A stretch of DNA of 64,000 bases, from the NCBI RefSeq assembly GCF_016767715.1, contig NZ_CP050145.1, positions 1,426,001 to 1,490,000 of the forward strand, in the 5' to 3' direction. The notes under the pieces were generated by a model that saw only the letters and a program-made list of their open reading frames with translations, searched no databases and had not been told where the DNA came from. The stretch is from Mycobacteroides chelonae (GTDB lineage Bacteria; Actinomycetota; Actinomycetes; Mycobacteriales; Mycobacteriaceae). Within the stretch, counting starts at the first letter, position 1, and each line of letters starts with the position of its first letter. The translations under genes were made by a program, and so were the position numbers. Positions 34,152-46,555 of this stretch are shown here, in pieces.

Positions 34152-35711
34152 GTGTCGGCTCCAGCGTTGCAGCCAGAACCCCTTTCCGCGCCGGTCGCCA
34201 CGGCGGCCCGTGAATGTCCGGTCAACCACGACCTCTATCCGGGCGGGCCGACCTTCCTCCGGTGGCATAACACCAAGGTCGGCTATCTGAAGTCGTGGCG
34301 TCTCGCACTCGGGGCGGTCTGGTCCACCTACCGACACACCATCTCCGAGTACCTCGCCAACCTGCCCGGGCAGGATGACGTCATCGTTGCGAGGGCGCCC
34401 ATGCGTAAGACGGTGATTGTCCGCAATCCGGAACTGGCCCGTCATGTGCTGGTGGCTAATCAGGACAATTACATCAAGAGCGCTGAATACGATCTCCTGG
34501 CAGTCGGTTTCGGCCGCGGGCTGGTGACCGATCTCAACGAGGGACTCTGGAACCGAAATCGTCGGCTGGTGCAGCCGATCTTCGCCAAGCGCCAGGTCGA
34601 CCTGTTCGCTCCACAGATGGCGGAGGCCAGCGCGCGCACCCTCGCTCGATGGGACGAGCTGTATTCCCAGGGGAAGGCGGTCGATGTCACCGCCGAGATG
34701 AACTACCTGACCATGGATATCGTCGCGCAAACGATGTTCGGTATCGATCTGTCCGGCGACATGGCCGAGAGGATGCGGATCAACTTCGCACGCCTGCTGA
34801 AGCTCTTCGGCGTGGGCTACATCGTGGGGGCGGCCCCACCGCTGCGCTGGTTCGTGGACAAGCTTGCCACCCACGGCCCTGACGAGTTGGCTTCACACAC
34901 CCCGCGGTTGGCCATACGCGCGTTGCGTATCGGCGCGTCGGTGGCCGCTCCGCGGACCATGAGGGGTCTGCGCTGGGTTGAGCGCACCATCGATCAGCTC
35001 ATCGCCGATCATCACTCCGGCCGGATCACCAGGCAGGACAACTTGTTGGCGCTGTTGATGGCCGCCGAAGATCCCGAAACGGGTGCCAGGTACACGGATC
35101 TGGAAATCCGCGATGAACTGATGACCTTCCTCGGTGCGGGCTTTGAGACCACCGCTGCCGCGCTCGCGTGGACCTGGTATCTGTTGTCCCGCAATCCCGA
35201 TGCGCGCGCGAAACTCGGCGAAGAGGTCGACCGGGTGCTCGGTGGACGGTTACCCACCGCTGCGGATGTCGACAATCTGCCATGGACCGCCGCGGTACTG
35301 AATGAGGCGATGCGGGTGTACCCGCCGATTTTGGGATTGGCGCGTGCCGCGAAGGCCGATGATGTGCTGGGTGATTACCCGATTCCGGCCGGTACCACCG
35401 TCACCGTGTTGATCGACAGCATTCACCACAACGAGCGGGTGTGGGAGAACGCCAGGACCTTCGATCCCGCGCGGTTCCTCAAGGAGAACCTGCAGCCCGA
35501 ACAGCGCAAGGCACACATGCCCTTTGGGGCGGGCAAGCGCATGTGTATCGCCTCAGGCTTCGCGAACCTGGAAGCCATCATTGGAATAGCGTCGCTGGCT
35601 CAGAAATACGAGCTGGAAATGGTGCCGGGTCAGAAGCCGCGCCGCGAAGTGACCTTCACCGGAGGACCCGAGGGCGAGATCCTCATGCAGCTGCGTAAAC
35701 GGCATCCCTGA
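34152..35711 (+). CDS. Cytochrome P450
   Basis: 519 residues from GTG 34152. The I-helix motif is GAGFETTAAAL, the K-helix ExxR is NEAMR, and the heme loop is FGAGKRMCIASG with Cys465 as thiolate ligand. The length and the extended N-terminus before the P450 core are larger than in soluble bacterial P450s (about 400), as in fatty-acid-type P450s. There is no signal or membrane anchor. It should hydroxylate a lipophilic substrate with electrons from a ferredoxin not encoded nearby. It is convergent with a second P450, with a 30-base gap. Confidence 0.9.
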   Translation: MSAPALQPEPLSAPVATAARECPVNHDLYPGGPTFLRWHNTKVGYLKSWRLALGAVWSTYRHTISEYLANLPGQDDVIVARAPMRKTVIVRNPELARHVLVANQDNYIKSAEYDLLAVGFGRGLVTDLNEGLWNRNRRLVQPIFAKRQVDLFAPQMAEASARTLARWDELYSQGKAVDVTAEMNYLTMDIVAQTMFGIDLSGDMAERMRINFARLLKLFGVGYIVGAAPPLRWFVDKLATHGPDELASHTPRLAIRALRIGASVAAPRTMRGLRWVERTIDQLIADHHSGRITRQDNLLALLMAAEDPETGARYTDLEIRDELMTFLGAGFETTAAALAWTWYLLSRNPDARAKLGEEVDRVLGGRLPTAADVDNLPWTAAVLNEAMRVYPPILGLARAAKADDVLGDYPIPAGTTVTVLIDSIHHNERVWENARTFDPARFLKENLQPEQRKAHMPFGAGKRMCIASGFANLEAIIGIASLAQKYELEMVPGQKPRREVTFTGGPEGEILMQLRKRHP

Positions 35712-35741
35712 GGCGGAGCCGCGCAGGCTTGCCTGAGGGTG

Positions 35742-37082
35742 TCAGCGGCGCCGCACCGTCATGAGCCCGTTGTTCTTCGGGCACGAGGCGACCCCGCGTG
35801 AGTGCCACTTTTCGTTGGGGGCCGTCGTGGTTTCAATGGTGAAGTGCCGCAACACGGTCCGCAGGACGATGTCCATCTCCATGTTGGCGAAGGCCGCGCC
35901 GACGCAGCGCCGGGTCCCGCCGCCATAGGGAACCCACGAGTTGCCGGGTTTGGCGTCGGTGAAGCGTTCCGGGTCGAAACGCTCGGGGTTGGGGAAAGCG
36001 GCCGGGTCGTCATGCATCAAATTGATGCTCACCACCAGGGAGTGGCCCTGGGGGATTCGGTAGGGCCCGATGTCGACGTAAGGCGCCAGCACGTGACGCC
36101 CCGCGAAATCGATGACCGGCCGACTGCGTTGTACCTCAAGGATTGTCGCCTGGCGGTATTCGTTGTTCTCGGTCTGTGCCTCCTCGGCCAGGCGCGACAG
36201 CACCTGTGGGTGACGGGTGATCCGTTCGAAGGCCCACGCCAGAGTGGTGGCGGTGGTCTCGTGACCGGCTGCCAGCAGAGTGAGTAGCTCGTCGGAGACA
36301 TCGCTGCGCGACATGGTGGTGCCGTCGTCGTAGGTGGACCGCAACAGCAGGGCGAGGATGTCGGTGCGGTCCTCGAAATCTGGTGCGGCGAGAGCCTTGT
36401 CGATGAGAAGTGCGATCACCTCGTCATAACGCGCACGGTAGGCCTTCAATCGGCCCCACGGACTGAACCGCCCATAGACTCGTTTCGGCTGCGGTACCCG
36501 AGTGGTCAGAGACGCCAGTACCACCCACGGTGGAATCAGCTCGCGTAGCACGTTCAGCTCGGCTCCGTCGGCGCCGAAGACCGCGCGCAAGATGGCGTTG
36601 AGGGTTATCCGCATCATCGGTTCCATGGTCTGGAATTGCTGACCCTCCGGCCATGACGCGCATTCGCGCAGCGTCTCTTCCTCGATGATCTGCTCGTACT
36701 GAATCATGGCCTTGCCGTGGAACTTTGGTGCGAGCAGCTTGCGGCGATGCCGGTGTTCGTTGCGCTCCAAGGCGAAGACCGACCCGGGTCCGAGCTGCTG
36801 GCTCAGATTGGGCTGGATGTTGCCCAGAATCTCGGTGCTGGTGGTGAACACCTGCCGGGTGAGATCCGGGTCCGCCACCACGACCGTGTATCCGAATTTG
36901 GGGATGTTGATCGTGTAGACCTTGCCGTACTTCTTGGCCAGTCTGCTGGTGGTCCATCGCCGGGAGGCTACGAAGGCGATGCCCTGGGCCAGCTTGGGAA
37001 GTGCTACGAGCGGGGGAGCGATCGGCTCGGGCGTATCGGCTTCTCGGTCGATGGTTGAGGCTTCGGTCACGTCACCCTCCAC
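35742..37082 (-). CDS. Cytochrome P450 (CYP135/138-like)
   Basis: 446 residues. The I-helix motif is AAGHETTATTL, the ExxR is EVQR, and the heme loop is VPYGGGTRRCVGAAF with Cys393. The GGGTRRC heme signature and YxIPQGHSLVV segment resemble the mycobacterial CYP135/137/138 group. Substrate unknown. Its promoter side shares a 169-base gap with the YdcF-like gene, which contains an inverted repeat (37100-37111). It does not share family-level identity with the convergent P450, so the pair is not a tandem duplicate. Confidence 0.88.
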   Translation of the reverse strand: MEGDVTEASTIDREADTPEPIAPPLVALPKLAQGIAFVASRRWTTSRLAKKYGKVYTINIPKFGYTVVVADPDLTRQVFTTSTEILGNIQPNLSQQLGPGSVFALERNEHRHRRKLLAPKFHGKAMIQYEQIIEEETLRECASWPEGQQFQTMEPMMRITLNAILRAVFGADGAELNVLRELIPPWVVLASLTTRVPQPKRVYGRFSPWGRLKAYRARYDEVIALLIDKALAAPDFEDRTDILALLLRSTYDDGTTMSRSDVSDELLTLLAAGHETTATTLAWAFERITRHPQVLSRLAEEAQTENNEYRQATILEVQRSRPVIDFAGRHVLAPYVDIGPYRIPQGHSLVVSINLMHDDPAAFPNPERFDPERFTDAKPGNSWVPYGGGTRRCVGAAFANMEMDIVLRTVLRHFTIETTTAPNEKWHSRGVASCPKNNGLMTVRRR

Positions 37083-37099
37083 GGCGTTGTGGTGTTAGT

Positions 37100-37111
37100 A
37101 GACATGTGTCT
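37100..37111. promoter_or_regulatory. Inverted repeat in the P450/YdcF divergent gap
   Basis: AGACA-TG-TGTCT, a symmetrical site 18 bases before the P450 start. It is a candidate operator; no regulator gene sits beside it. Confidence 0.35.
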
Positions 37112-37251
37112 TATAGCACAGCTTACATCTGTCATATCGGTCACACCAGAGGGAATCGCGGGAGATTTCACCGGCGGGTCGACTTGACAGGGGTAACTCT
37201 GGCACCATGTATCTCGTCTGTCGCAGGAGTCACTGAGACTTGGAGGGCGCA

Positions 37252-37806
37252 TTGATCACTCGATGGGCGACCATCTGGGTCGTCGGTGCCGTTCTCGCGC
37301 TGTGCAGTCCCGGTGCCGCGAGCGCCGAGCCCATGGCGGCGGGCAAGGACTTCTCGAAGCCCGCGGTCGTCATCCTTGGGTACGGACTCAAGCCCGATGG
37401 CTCGATGCGGGACAAGCTGTATCAGCGGGTAGCGACGGGCAGGGCGATCGCCAATATGTTCCCGAACTCGTTCATCATCGTGACCGGAGGTAATCCGCAA
37501 AACGGTGTGTCAGAGGCCGAGCAGATGCGCAACATGCTTGTCGGCCTTGGGTATCCATCCGACCGCATCGTTGTGGAACCCCGGGCCAACAGCACGGTGC
37601 AGAATGCGCAGTTCTCGGTGCCGCTGGCCAAGCAGGCCGGCGCCTCGGGAATCATTTTGGTGACCAACTCGACCCATCAACAGCGCGCAGATCGGAACTT
37701 CACCGACGCGGGCGGCAACGTGCTGGCCACCGCGAGCTTCCCCGATGGCGATGCGCCGACCAACATCGGGCAGTTCATGCGCGACATCATCAGCCCGTTC
37801 CGCTGA
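37252..37806 (+). CDS. YdcF-like (DUF218) exported protein
   Basis: 184 residues from a TTG start at 37252, chosen because GGAGG (37243-37247) sits five bases before it; a TTG at 37240 has no SD. A signal peptide (VGAVLALCSPGAASA) precedes the domain. The DUF218 pattern is clear: VVILGYGLKPDGSM, TGGNPQNGVSEAEQMR, RANSTVQNAQF and VTNSTHQQRA. In other bacteria YdcF/SanA-like proteins affect cell-envelope integrity; the reaction is not established. It is single and divergent from the P450. Confidence 0.85.
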   Translation: MITRWATIWVVGAVLALCSPGAASAEPMAAGKDFSKPAVVILGYGLKPDGSMRDKLYQRVATGRAIANMFPNSFIIVTGGNPQNGVSEAEQMRNMLVGLGYPSDRIVVEPRANSTVQNAQFSVPLAKQAGASGIILVTNSTHQQRADRNFTDAGGNVLATASFPDGDAPTNIGQFMRDIISPFR

Positions 37807-37935
37807 CGACTGCGGACAACTACGAGACGACCACAGTTCGCCTGAAGGGAATGAACCCGGCAGAATCGGTGGTTGACCGATCAGGGCGCTCATCGATGTG
37901 CGCATCTAGCCGCATACCGCACAGGAGCCCTATTC

Positions 37936-39159
37936 ATGACTGCCGTTGTCGATTCACGCGCGCAGCCCGAGTCGCCGGTGTCACCACGCATTCGCCGAGG
38001 CGCGATTCTGGCACTTGCCATAGGTGGATTCGGGATCGGGACAACCGAATTCGTGGCGATGGGGCTGTTGCCCAACATCGCGCACGGCTTCCACGTCACC
38101 GAGCCTGAGGCCGGGCACGTCATCAGCGCCTATGCGCTGGGTGTGGTCGTGGGTGCACCGATCATCGCGGCACTCACCGCCCGGGCCTCGCGTCGGACCC
38201 TGCTCATCGCGCTCATGATCGCGTTCACGATCGGCAATGCGGCCACCGTCTTCGCGCCGGGGTACGCCGCGCTGATCGCGTCCAGGTTCGTCGCCGGGCT
38301 GCCGCACGGTGCCTACTTCGGCGTCGCGGCGCTGGTGGCGGCACACCTTGCCGGCCCAGGGGAACGCGCCAAGGCCGTGGGGCAGACCATGCTGGGTTTG
38401 TCGGTGGCCAATGTCGTGGGTGTTCCGGTGGCCACCTGGCTCGGCAACACGGTGGGCTGGCGTTCGGCCTTTGCCGTCGTCGCGGTCATCGGCGTGGTCA
38501 CGGTCGCGGCGTTGTTGCGGTTCTTGCCAGGGCTGACGGATATGAAGATCACGAATCCGCTGACGGAGCTCAGCGCGCTGCGTCGCGCTCAGGTGTGGTT
38601 CACCCTGCTCATCGGCATCGTGGGCTTCGGCGGCATGTTCGCCTTCTACACCTACATCAGCACCACACTCACCAGCGTCTCCGGACTATCGAGGGCCCTC
38701 GTCCCGCTGGCATTGGCGCTCTACGGCATCGGCATGGTCACCGGAAACGTGCTGGGTGGCTGGATGGCGGACCGCAGTGTGGTCAGGGCCATCGCCATTG
38801 GTCTGGTGCTGGTGGCCGTGATGCTGGTGATTTTCGCGGCGGTATCCCGAAATCCTTGGGCCGCACTGGTGCTGGTGTTCGCCGTGGGAGTCGCCGGAAC
38901 GTCACTGGTGCCCGCTCTGCAGACCCGATTGATGGATGTGGCAGATGACGCGCAGACGTTGGCCGCCGCGCTGAATCACTCGGCGCTCAATATCGCCAAT
39001 GCCGGCGGCGCCTGGCTCGGGGGCCTGGTCATCACCGCTGGGTATGGCTACCGCGCCCCTTCTCTGGTCGGCGCGGCGCTGGCGGTCGCGGGGCTCGTAG
39101 TACTCGCGTTATCGCTGTTGTACGCGCGGCGCCGCCCACTCACGCCGTCAGTGGCCTGA
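37936..39159 (+). CDS. MFS efflux transporter (AraJ/YdhP-like)
   Basis: 407 residues, about 12 membrane helices, ATG preceded by CAGGAG (37922-37927). Helix 1 FGIGTTEFVAMGLLPNIA is the mark of the AraJ/YdhP/NepI group of drug/H+ antiporters; ASRRTLLIAL is the A-motif loop. It probably exports small organic molecules such as sugars, nucleosides or chloramphenicol-type drugs. It is a single gene with no linked regulator. Confidence 0.85.
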   Translation: MTAVVDSRAQPESPVSPRIRRGAILALAIGGFGIGTTEFVAMGLLPNIAHGFHVTEPEAGHVISAYALGVVVGAPIIAALTARASRRTLLIALMIAFTIGNAATVFAPGYAALIASRFVAGLPHGAYFGVAALVAAHLAGPGERAKAVGQTMLGLSVANVVGVPVATWLGNTVGWRSAFAVVAVIGVVTVAALLRFLPGLTDMKITNPLTELSALRRAQVWFTLLIGIVGFGGMFAFYTYISTTLTSVSGLSRALVPLALALYGIGMVTGNVLGGWMADRSVVRAIAIGLVLVAVMLVIFAAVSRNPWAALVLVFAVGVAGTSLVPALQTRLMDVADDAQTLAAALNHSALNIANAGGAWLGGLVITAGYGYRAPSLVGAALAVAGLVVLALSLLYARRRPLTPSVA

Positions 39160-39164
39160 GTCGA

Positions 39165-39422
39165 TCAGTGGGGGATGCCGCCCGGCGCCATCGTCGGGGG
39201 CGCGATTGTGGGCGGCGGCATGAAGCACGGCGGGACCCCCGGCGCGTACGGCGGAACGCATGGCTGGGGGAAACATTGCTGCCCGTTCCACCCTGATGGC
39301 TGATTGAACGGGCAGACCGAAATCGGGTCGGCATTCGCCACCGGCGCCCAGCACAGCGTCAATGCCAGACCAATCAGACCGAACACTGCTTTCTGGCGCA
39401 CGAAAGTCAATTCTATTGGCAT
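39165..39422 (-). CDS. Small secreted Cys/Pro-rich protein
   Basis: 85 residues with a Sec signal peptide (GLIGLALTLCWAPVANA). The mature part is about 55 residues, with cysteines spaced in VCPF, QQCFPQPC and PPCFMPPP and a C-terminal Pro-rich tail. The start ATG at 39422 has an AAAAGG SD. I recognise no family; it resembles short mycobacterial exported proteins of unknown role. It is convergent with the MFS gene and divergent from the membrane protein gene across an 11-base gap. Confidence 0.7.
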   Translation of the reverse strand: MPIELTFVRQKAVFGLIGLALTLCWAPVANADPISVCPFNQPSGWNGQQCFPQPCVPPYAPGVPPCFMPPPTIAPPTMAPGGIPH

Positions 39423-39433
39423 AGCCTTTTCCC

Positions 39434-40012
39434 ATGGCTGGGAGTGGCAAAGCAGGGCCTGTGGGCAAGGAGTCGGTCTGGGCGAGGTGGCGCGGTCGCG
39501 TGATCGCGGTCATCGCATTGTTGTTGACCTTGGTTGCCGTGTACTTCGCACTGTCGGCCTTCATCCCGCGGTGGTGGGCACAACGCATCGCCGATATGTC
39601 CGGTCACGGCAGCTTCACCAAGGGGATCGGCAGCGGGCTCACGCTCGGTCTGCTGTGCACCGGAATACCGCTGTTGCTCGCGCTGTGGGCATTTTTGATA
39701 CGGGGTCGCCGCGGCGGGACGTTCTTCGCCGGGGTGCTGACACTGCTCGCGGTCATTGTCGCGGTGCCCAACCTGATGACGCTGACGATCGTGTTCGGCA
39801 CCAGCAATTCCGCCCACGCCGGCGAGCGTGTGCTCGACGTCGAAGCGCCCGGATTCCGGGGAGCGACGGCCATCGGGGCGAGTGTGGCGCTGTTGATCTT
39901 CCTGCTCGTCACGTTCTTCGTGGTGCGTAACTGGCGACGCCGAGTGAAGGTGGAGAAGCAGCAGGTTCGTGAGGCTGCCGCCGCCGCGGCGGAAAGTCCC
40001 GCAGCCGAATAA
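39434..40012 (+). CDS. Conserved mycobacterial four-helix membrane protein
   Basis: 192 residues with four hydrophobic segments (about residues 22-44, 65-87, 97-118 and 145-165) and a short Ala/Glu-rich cytosolic tail. WARWRGRVIAVIALLL and GSFTKGIGSGLTLGLL are the best-conserved-looking parts. Permease-like in character, but no family named with confidence. It is followed by the tRNA-Arg on the opposite strand. Confidence 0.72.
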   Translation: MAGSGKAGPVGKESVWARWRGRVIAVIALLLTLVAVYFALSAFIPRWWAQRIADMSGHGSFTKGIGSGLTLGLLCTGIPLLLALWAFLIRGRRGGTFFAGVLTLLAVIVAVPNLMTLTIVFGTSNSAHAGERVLDVEAPGFRGATAIGASVALLIFLLVTFFVVRNWRRRVKVEKQQVREAAAAAAESPAAE

Positions 40013-40017
40013 TTGTG

Positions 40018-40090
40018 TGCCCTCGGCAGGAATCGAACCTGCGGCCTTCTGCTCCGGAGGCAGACGCTCTATCCCCTGAGCTACGAGGGC
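40018..40090 (-). tRNA. tRNA-Arg, anticodon CCG
   Basis: 73 bases on the minus strand. The 5' acceptor arm GCCCTCG pairs with CGAGGGC, the D arm has AGCTCAGGGGATAGAGC, the anticodon loop reads CTCCGGA (CCG, decoding CGG) between TCTGC and GCAGA, and the T arm holds GGTTCGATTCC. The discriminator base is A; the CCA end is not encoded. It lies just before argS, whose product charges it, as in M. tuberculosis. Confidence 0.95.
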
Positions 40091-40202
40091 GTCAGGGCTT
40101 GGAAAGACTAGCGGGGACAGCCTAGCGCATCCCAACCGGCATCCCGACCACCGTTTCGGTCGCGGGTAAAGGATTCGGGGCCTGGATACCCGAGCCCATA
40201 GG

Positions 40203-41864
40203 ATGATCGCCGTGACTCCCGCCGACCTCGCCGACCTGCTACGTTCCACCGCTACCACGGTGCTGGACGAGCGAGGTCTGGACACGTCGGCGCTACCGGA
40301 CACCGTGACCGTCGAACGGCCCCGTAATCCCGAGCACGGTGACTACGCCACCAACGTGGCCCTGCAGGTCGCCAAGAAGGTCGGCGTCGCCCCGCGTGAC
40401 CTGGCCACCTGGCTCGTCGATGCCCTCGTCGCCAACGACGCGATCGCTGCCGCGGAGATTGCCGGACCCGGGTTTGTGAACCTGCGGATCGCCGCCGACG
40501 CACAGGGCACCATCGTCGCGAACATCTTGGACGCGGGCGAGAGCTACGGCAATTCCGATGCGCAGGGCACGCACACCATCAACTTGGAGTTCGTCTCGGC
40601 CAACCCGACGGGCCCGATCCACATCGGCGGCACCCGCTGGGCCGCGGTCGGCGACGCGCTGGGCCGCCTGCTGACCCGCCAGGGCGCCAAGGTCACCCGT
40701 GAGTACTACTTCAACGACCACGGTGCGCAGATCGATCGGTTCGTTCGCTCGCTCATCGCCTCGGCCGAGGGCAAGGAAGCTCCGGAGGACGGCTACGCCG
40801 GGGATTACATCGCCGATATCGCCAAGCAGGTCCTCACTCAACGTCCCGACGCGCTCTCGCTGCCGGCTGAACAGGCTGCTGAAGTCTTTCGGGAAATCGG
40901 CGTGGACCTGATGTTCACCCACATCAAGAAGTCGCTGCACGAATTCGGTACGGACTTCGACGTTTTCACCCACGAAGACTCGATGCACACCTCGGGACGG
41001 GTGCAGGAGGCCATCGCCCAGCTGCGCAAGACCGGCAACATCTACGAGAAGGACGGCGCGTCCTGGCTGCGTTCGAGCAACTTCGGCGACGACAAGGACC
41101 GCGTCGTCATCAAGAGTGACGGCAACCCCGCCTACATCGCCGGTGACATCGCCTACTACCTGGACAAGCGCGAGCGCGGCTTCGACCTGTGTATCTACAT
41201 GCTCGGTGCCGATCACCACGGGTACATCGCACGCCTGAAAGCCGTTGCGGCGGCGTTGGGTTACGACGCCGACAGCGTCGAGGTGCTCATCGGTCAGATG
41301 GTCAACCTGGTGCGCGACGGTCAGCCGGTGCGGATGTCCAAGCGTGCGGGTACCGTGATCACTCTCGATGACCTGGTCGACGCCATCGGCGTCGATGCTG
41401 CGCGCTACGCGTTGATCCGGTCCTCGGTGGACACCTCGATCGACATCGATCTGCAGCTGTGGGCCTCCGCGTCTAGTGAGAACCCGGTCTATTACGTGCA
41501 ATACGCGCACGCACGGCTCTGTGCACTGGCGCGCAATGCCGCGGATCTGGGCCTGCGGCACTCGACCGATCATCTCGAACTGCTCACCCATGAGAAGGAG
41601 GGTGCGCTGATCCGGGGGCTCGGCGAGTTCGGCCGCATTCTGCAAAACGCCGCGGTGCTGCGTGAACCGCACCGCGTCGCACGGTACTTGGAAGACATCG
41701 CCGGTGATTACCACCGGTTCTACGACTCGTGCCGGGTGCTCCCGCAAGGTGACGAAACACCGGGGGATCTACACGCGGCACGCCTAGCGTTATGCCTTGC
41801 CACCCGGCAGGTCATCGCCAACGGCCTGGACATTCTCGGCGTGAGCGCACCGGAGCGGATGTGA
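40203..41864 (+). CDS. argS: Arginyl-tRNA synthetase
   Basis: 553 residues. Class I signatures: the HIGH-type HIGG in [13 protein letters not shown] and the KMSKS-type RMSKRAG. The N-terminal additional domain (Add1) and the C-terminal DALR anticodon domain ([16 protein letters not shown]) are both present. It charges arginine onto tRNA-Arg. Start ATG at 40203; a GTG at 40212 would shorten it by three residues. It overlaps lysA by GTGA, so the two are co-translated. Gene order argS-lysA-thrA-thrC-thrB is the conserved mycobacterial one. Confidence 0.96.
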   Translation: MIAVTPADLADLLRSTATTVLDERGLDTSALPDTVTVERPRNPEHGDYATNVALQVAKKVGVAPRDLATWLVDALVANDAIAAAEIAGPGFVNLRIAADAQGTIVANILDAGESYGNSDAQGTHTINLEFVSANPTGPIHIGGTRWAAVGDALGRLLTRQGAKVTREYYFNDHGAQIDRFVRSLIASAEGKEAPEDGYAGDYIADIAKQVLTQRPDALSLPAEQAAEVFREIGVDLMFTHIKKSLHEFGTDFDVFTHEDSMHTSGRVQEAIAQLRKTGNIYEKDGASWLRSSNFGDDKDRVVIKSDGNPAYIAGDIAYYLDKRERGFDLCIYMLGADHHGYIARLKAVAAALGYDADSVEVLIGQMVNLVRDGQPVRMSKRAGTVITLDDLVDAIGVDAARYALIRSSVDTSIDIDLQLWASASSENPVYYVQYAHARLCALARNAADLGLRHSTDHLELLTHEKEGALIRGLGEFGRILQNAAVLREPHRVARYLEDIAGDYHRFYDSCRVLPQGDETPGDLHAARLALCLATRQVIANGLDILGVSAPERM

Positions 41865-43273
41865 GCGCACACCCGGCAGGCCCCCGCCACGCAGAAGGGG
41901 AACAGCACACCGCCATGAGCAGCGCACCTCCGGTCAACCCGACCGAATTGGCACCGAACGTATGGCCCCGCAATGCCTCTCGCGGCACCGACGGCGAGGT
42001 GACCCTCGGGGGCCTCACCGTCTCCGAGCTCGCCGAGAAGTACGGCACGCCGCTTTTTGTCATCGACGAGGACGACTTCCGATCGCGCTGCCGCGACATG
42101 GCCGCGGCGTTCGGTGGTGCTGCGCGCGTGCACTACGCCTCGAAGGCGTTCCTGTGCACCGAGATCGCGCGGTGGATCAAGGATGAGGGGCTGGGCCTGG
42201 ACGTCTGCTCAGCGGGCGAGCTGGCCATCGCGCTGCGCGCCGAGTTCCCTCCGGCGCGAATCGCGTTGCACGGTAATAACAAATCTGAGGCGGAGCTCGC
42301 CCAGGCGGTGCAGGTAGGCGTCGGACACATCGTCGTCGATTCGATGATCGAGATCGAGCGACTGGACGCGATCGCGGGCAGTGCCGGTGTGGTGCAAGAC
42401 GTTCTGGTGCGTGTCACCGTCGGTGTCGAGGCGCACACCCATGAGTTCATCTCCACCGCGCATGAGGACCAGAAATTCGGGTTGTCCCTGGCCGGTGGGC
42501 AGGCACTGGAGGCCGTGCGACGTGTCTTCGCCACCGACAACCTGCGACTCGTGGGACTGCACAGCCACATCGGTTCGCAGATCTTCGATGTCGACGGGTT
42601 TGAGGTCGCCGCGCACCGGGTGATCGGGCTGCTGCGCGACGTGGTCGCCGAGTTCGGTACCGAGAAGACCGCGCAGCTCAACATCATCGACCTCGGCGGC
42701 GGCCTCGGCATCAGTTATGTGCCGTCCGACGATCCGCCTCCCATCGAGGATCTGGCGGCCAAGCTGGGCGTGATCGTGCGCACCGAGTCGGCGCTGGCGG
42801 GCCTGCCCGAGCCGCGTTTGGTGATCGAGCCCGGCCGGGCCATCGCCGGTCCCGGCACCGTGACGCTGTACCGCGTGGGCACCACCAAGGACGTGATCCT
42901 GTCCAACGGGCAGCGGCGCTACGTGAGCGTCGACGGCGGGATGAGCGACAACATCCGCACCTCGCTGTATCAGGCCGAGTACCACCCGCAGCTGGTTTCC
43001 CGCGATAGTGACGTCGCACCGGTGCTGTCCCGGGTGGTGGGAAAGCACTGCGAAAGCGGCGATATCGTGGTCAGGGACGCGTGGTTGCCCGAGGACGTGG
43101 CTCCCGGCGACCTGGTGGCGGTCGCCGCGACCGGTGCGTACTGCTATTCGATGTCCAGCCGGTACAACCTGCTGACCCGTCCGGCGGTTATCGCCGTCAA
43201 GGACGGCGAGGCGCGACTGATCCTGCGGCGCGAGACCGTCGAGGATTTGGTGAGTTTGGAGGTAAGTGAATGA
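41861..43273 (+). CDS. lysA: Diaminopimelate decarboxylase
   Basis: 470 residues from GTG 41861, which overlaps the argS stop; an internal ATG at 41915 would remove the [14 protein letters not shown] start that other mycobacterial LysA proteins share. PLP lysine lies in HYASKAFLC, the substrate loop HSHIGSQI is present, EPGRAIAGP and the active-site CESGD motif near the end complete the fold. It makes lysine from meso-diaminopimelate, the last step of the pathway. It is coupled to homoserine dehydrogenase downstream by ATGA. Confidence 0.95.
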   Translation: MSAHPAGPRHAEGEQHTAMSSAPPVNPTELAPNVWPRNASRGTDGEVTLGGLTVSELAEKYGTPLFVIDEDDFRSRCRDMAAAFGGAARVHYASKAFLCTEIARWIKDEGLGLDVCSAGELAIALRAEFPPARIALHGNNKSEAELAQAVQVGVGHIVVDSMIEIERLDAIAGSAGVVQDVLVRVTVGVEAHTHEFISTAHEDQKFGLSLAGGQALEAVRRVFATDNLRLVGLHSHIGSQIFDVDGFEVAAHRVIGLLRDVVAEFGTEKTAQLNIIDLGGGLGISYVPSDDPPPIEDLAAKLGVIVRTESALAGLPEPRLVIEPGRAIAGPGTVTLYRVGTTKDVILSNGQRRYVSVDGGMSDNIRTSLYQAEYHPQLVSRDSDVAPVLSRVVGKHCESGDIVVRDAWLPEDVAPGDLVAVAATGAYCYSMSSRYNLLTRPAVIAVKDGEARLILRRETVEDLVSLEVSE

Positions 43274-44570
43274 GTGACGCGATAGGCGTAGCGATCCTGG
43301 GCCTGGGCAACGTCGGCAGTGAAGTAGCGCGGATCATCGAAAGCAGCGCGAGTGACCTCGCCGCCCGCATCGGTGCGCCGCTGGAGATTCGCGGTATCGG
43401 TGTGCGCCGTGTAGCCGATGACCGCGGTGTTCCGGTCGAACTGCTCACCGACGATATCGACGCGCTGGTTTCACGAGACGACGTCGACATCGTCGTCGAG
43501 CTCATGGGTCCGGTGGAACCCGCACGGCGCGGCATCCTGGGTGCACTCAACGCGGGCAAGTCGGTGGTGACCGCCAACAAGGCGCTTCTGGCCCAGTCTG
43601 CCGGTGAGCTTGCCGAAGCCGCCGAGAAGGCAAGGGTTGACCTCTATTTCGAGGCAGCGGTGGCCGGTGCCATTCCCGTCATCCGGCCCTTGACCCAATC
43701 GTTGGCCGGCGATTCGGTGATTCGGGTATCCGGCATCGTCAACGGCACCACCAACTACATCCTGTCTGCCATGGACACCACCGGGGCCGGTTATGACACC
43801 GCACTTGCCGAGGCAGGCGAGCTCGGATACGCCGAGGCCGATCCGACCGCCGATGTCGAGGGCTACGACGCTGCGGCCAAGGCCGCCATTCTCGCGTCGA
43901 TCGCCTTCCACACCCGGGTCAGTGCCGACGACGTATACCGCGAGGGCATCACGAAGATCAGTGCCGACGACTTCGAGTCGGCGCGAGCCCTGCAGTGCAC
44001 CATCAAGCTGCTGTCTATCTGTGAACGGCTTACGGACGCCGAGGGAAACCAACGAGTTTCGGCGCGGGTGTACCCGGCGCTGGTGCCGTTGACCCATCCA
44101 CTCGCGAGCGTCAACGGAGCGTTCAACGCGGTCTTCGTCGAGGCTGAGGCCGCCGGCGAGCTGATGTTCTACGGCCAGGGTGCCGGCGGTGCGCCGACCG
44201 CATCGGCCGTGCTCGGCGATTTGGTGATGGCGGCGCGCAACCGGGTGCAGGGCGGACGCGGTCCGCGGGCATCTCGGTACGCACAGCTGCCCATTGCGCC
44301 GATCGGTCTCATCCCGACCCGGTACTACGTGCGCATGCGGGTGGCCGACAAGCCCGGTGTGCTGGCCACCGTCGCCGCCGAGTTCTCCAAGCGCGAAGTC
44401 AGCATCGCCACCGTCCGGCAGGAGGGCGAGGTCGACGAGACGGGCGCCCGTCTGGTGGTGCTCACCCACAAGGCCACCGATGCTGCGCTCTCGGAAACCG
44501 TTGCTGCACTTGCCGACCTCGACGTGGTGTTGGGTGTCGCAAGTGTCATCCGGCTGGAAGGAACACAAGA

Positions 44571-44574
<4 letters not shown>
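43270..44574 (+). CDS. thrA: Homoserine dehydrogenase
   Basis: 434 residues. NAD(P) motif GLGNVG is near residue 11, VTANKALLA and [12 protein letters not shown] follow, then the catalytic [10 protein letters not shown] and the [12 protein letters not shown] signature. A C-terminal ACT domain from about residue 355 ([14 protein letters not shown]) gives threonine feedback control. It reduces aspartate semialdehyde to homoserine at the branch to threonine and methionine. Unlike E. coli ThrA there is no fused aspartokinase. Start overlaps lysA and stop overlaps thrC (GTGA). Confidence 0.95.
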
Positions 44575-46555
<1,981 letters not shown>

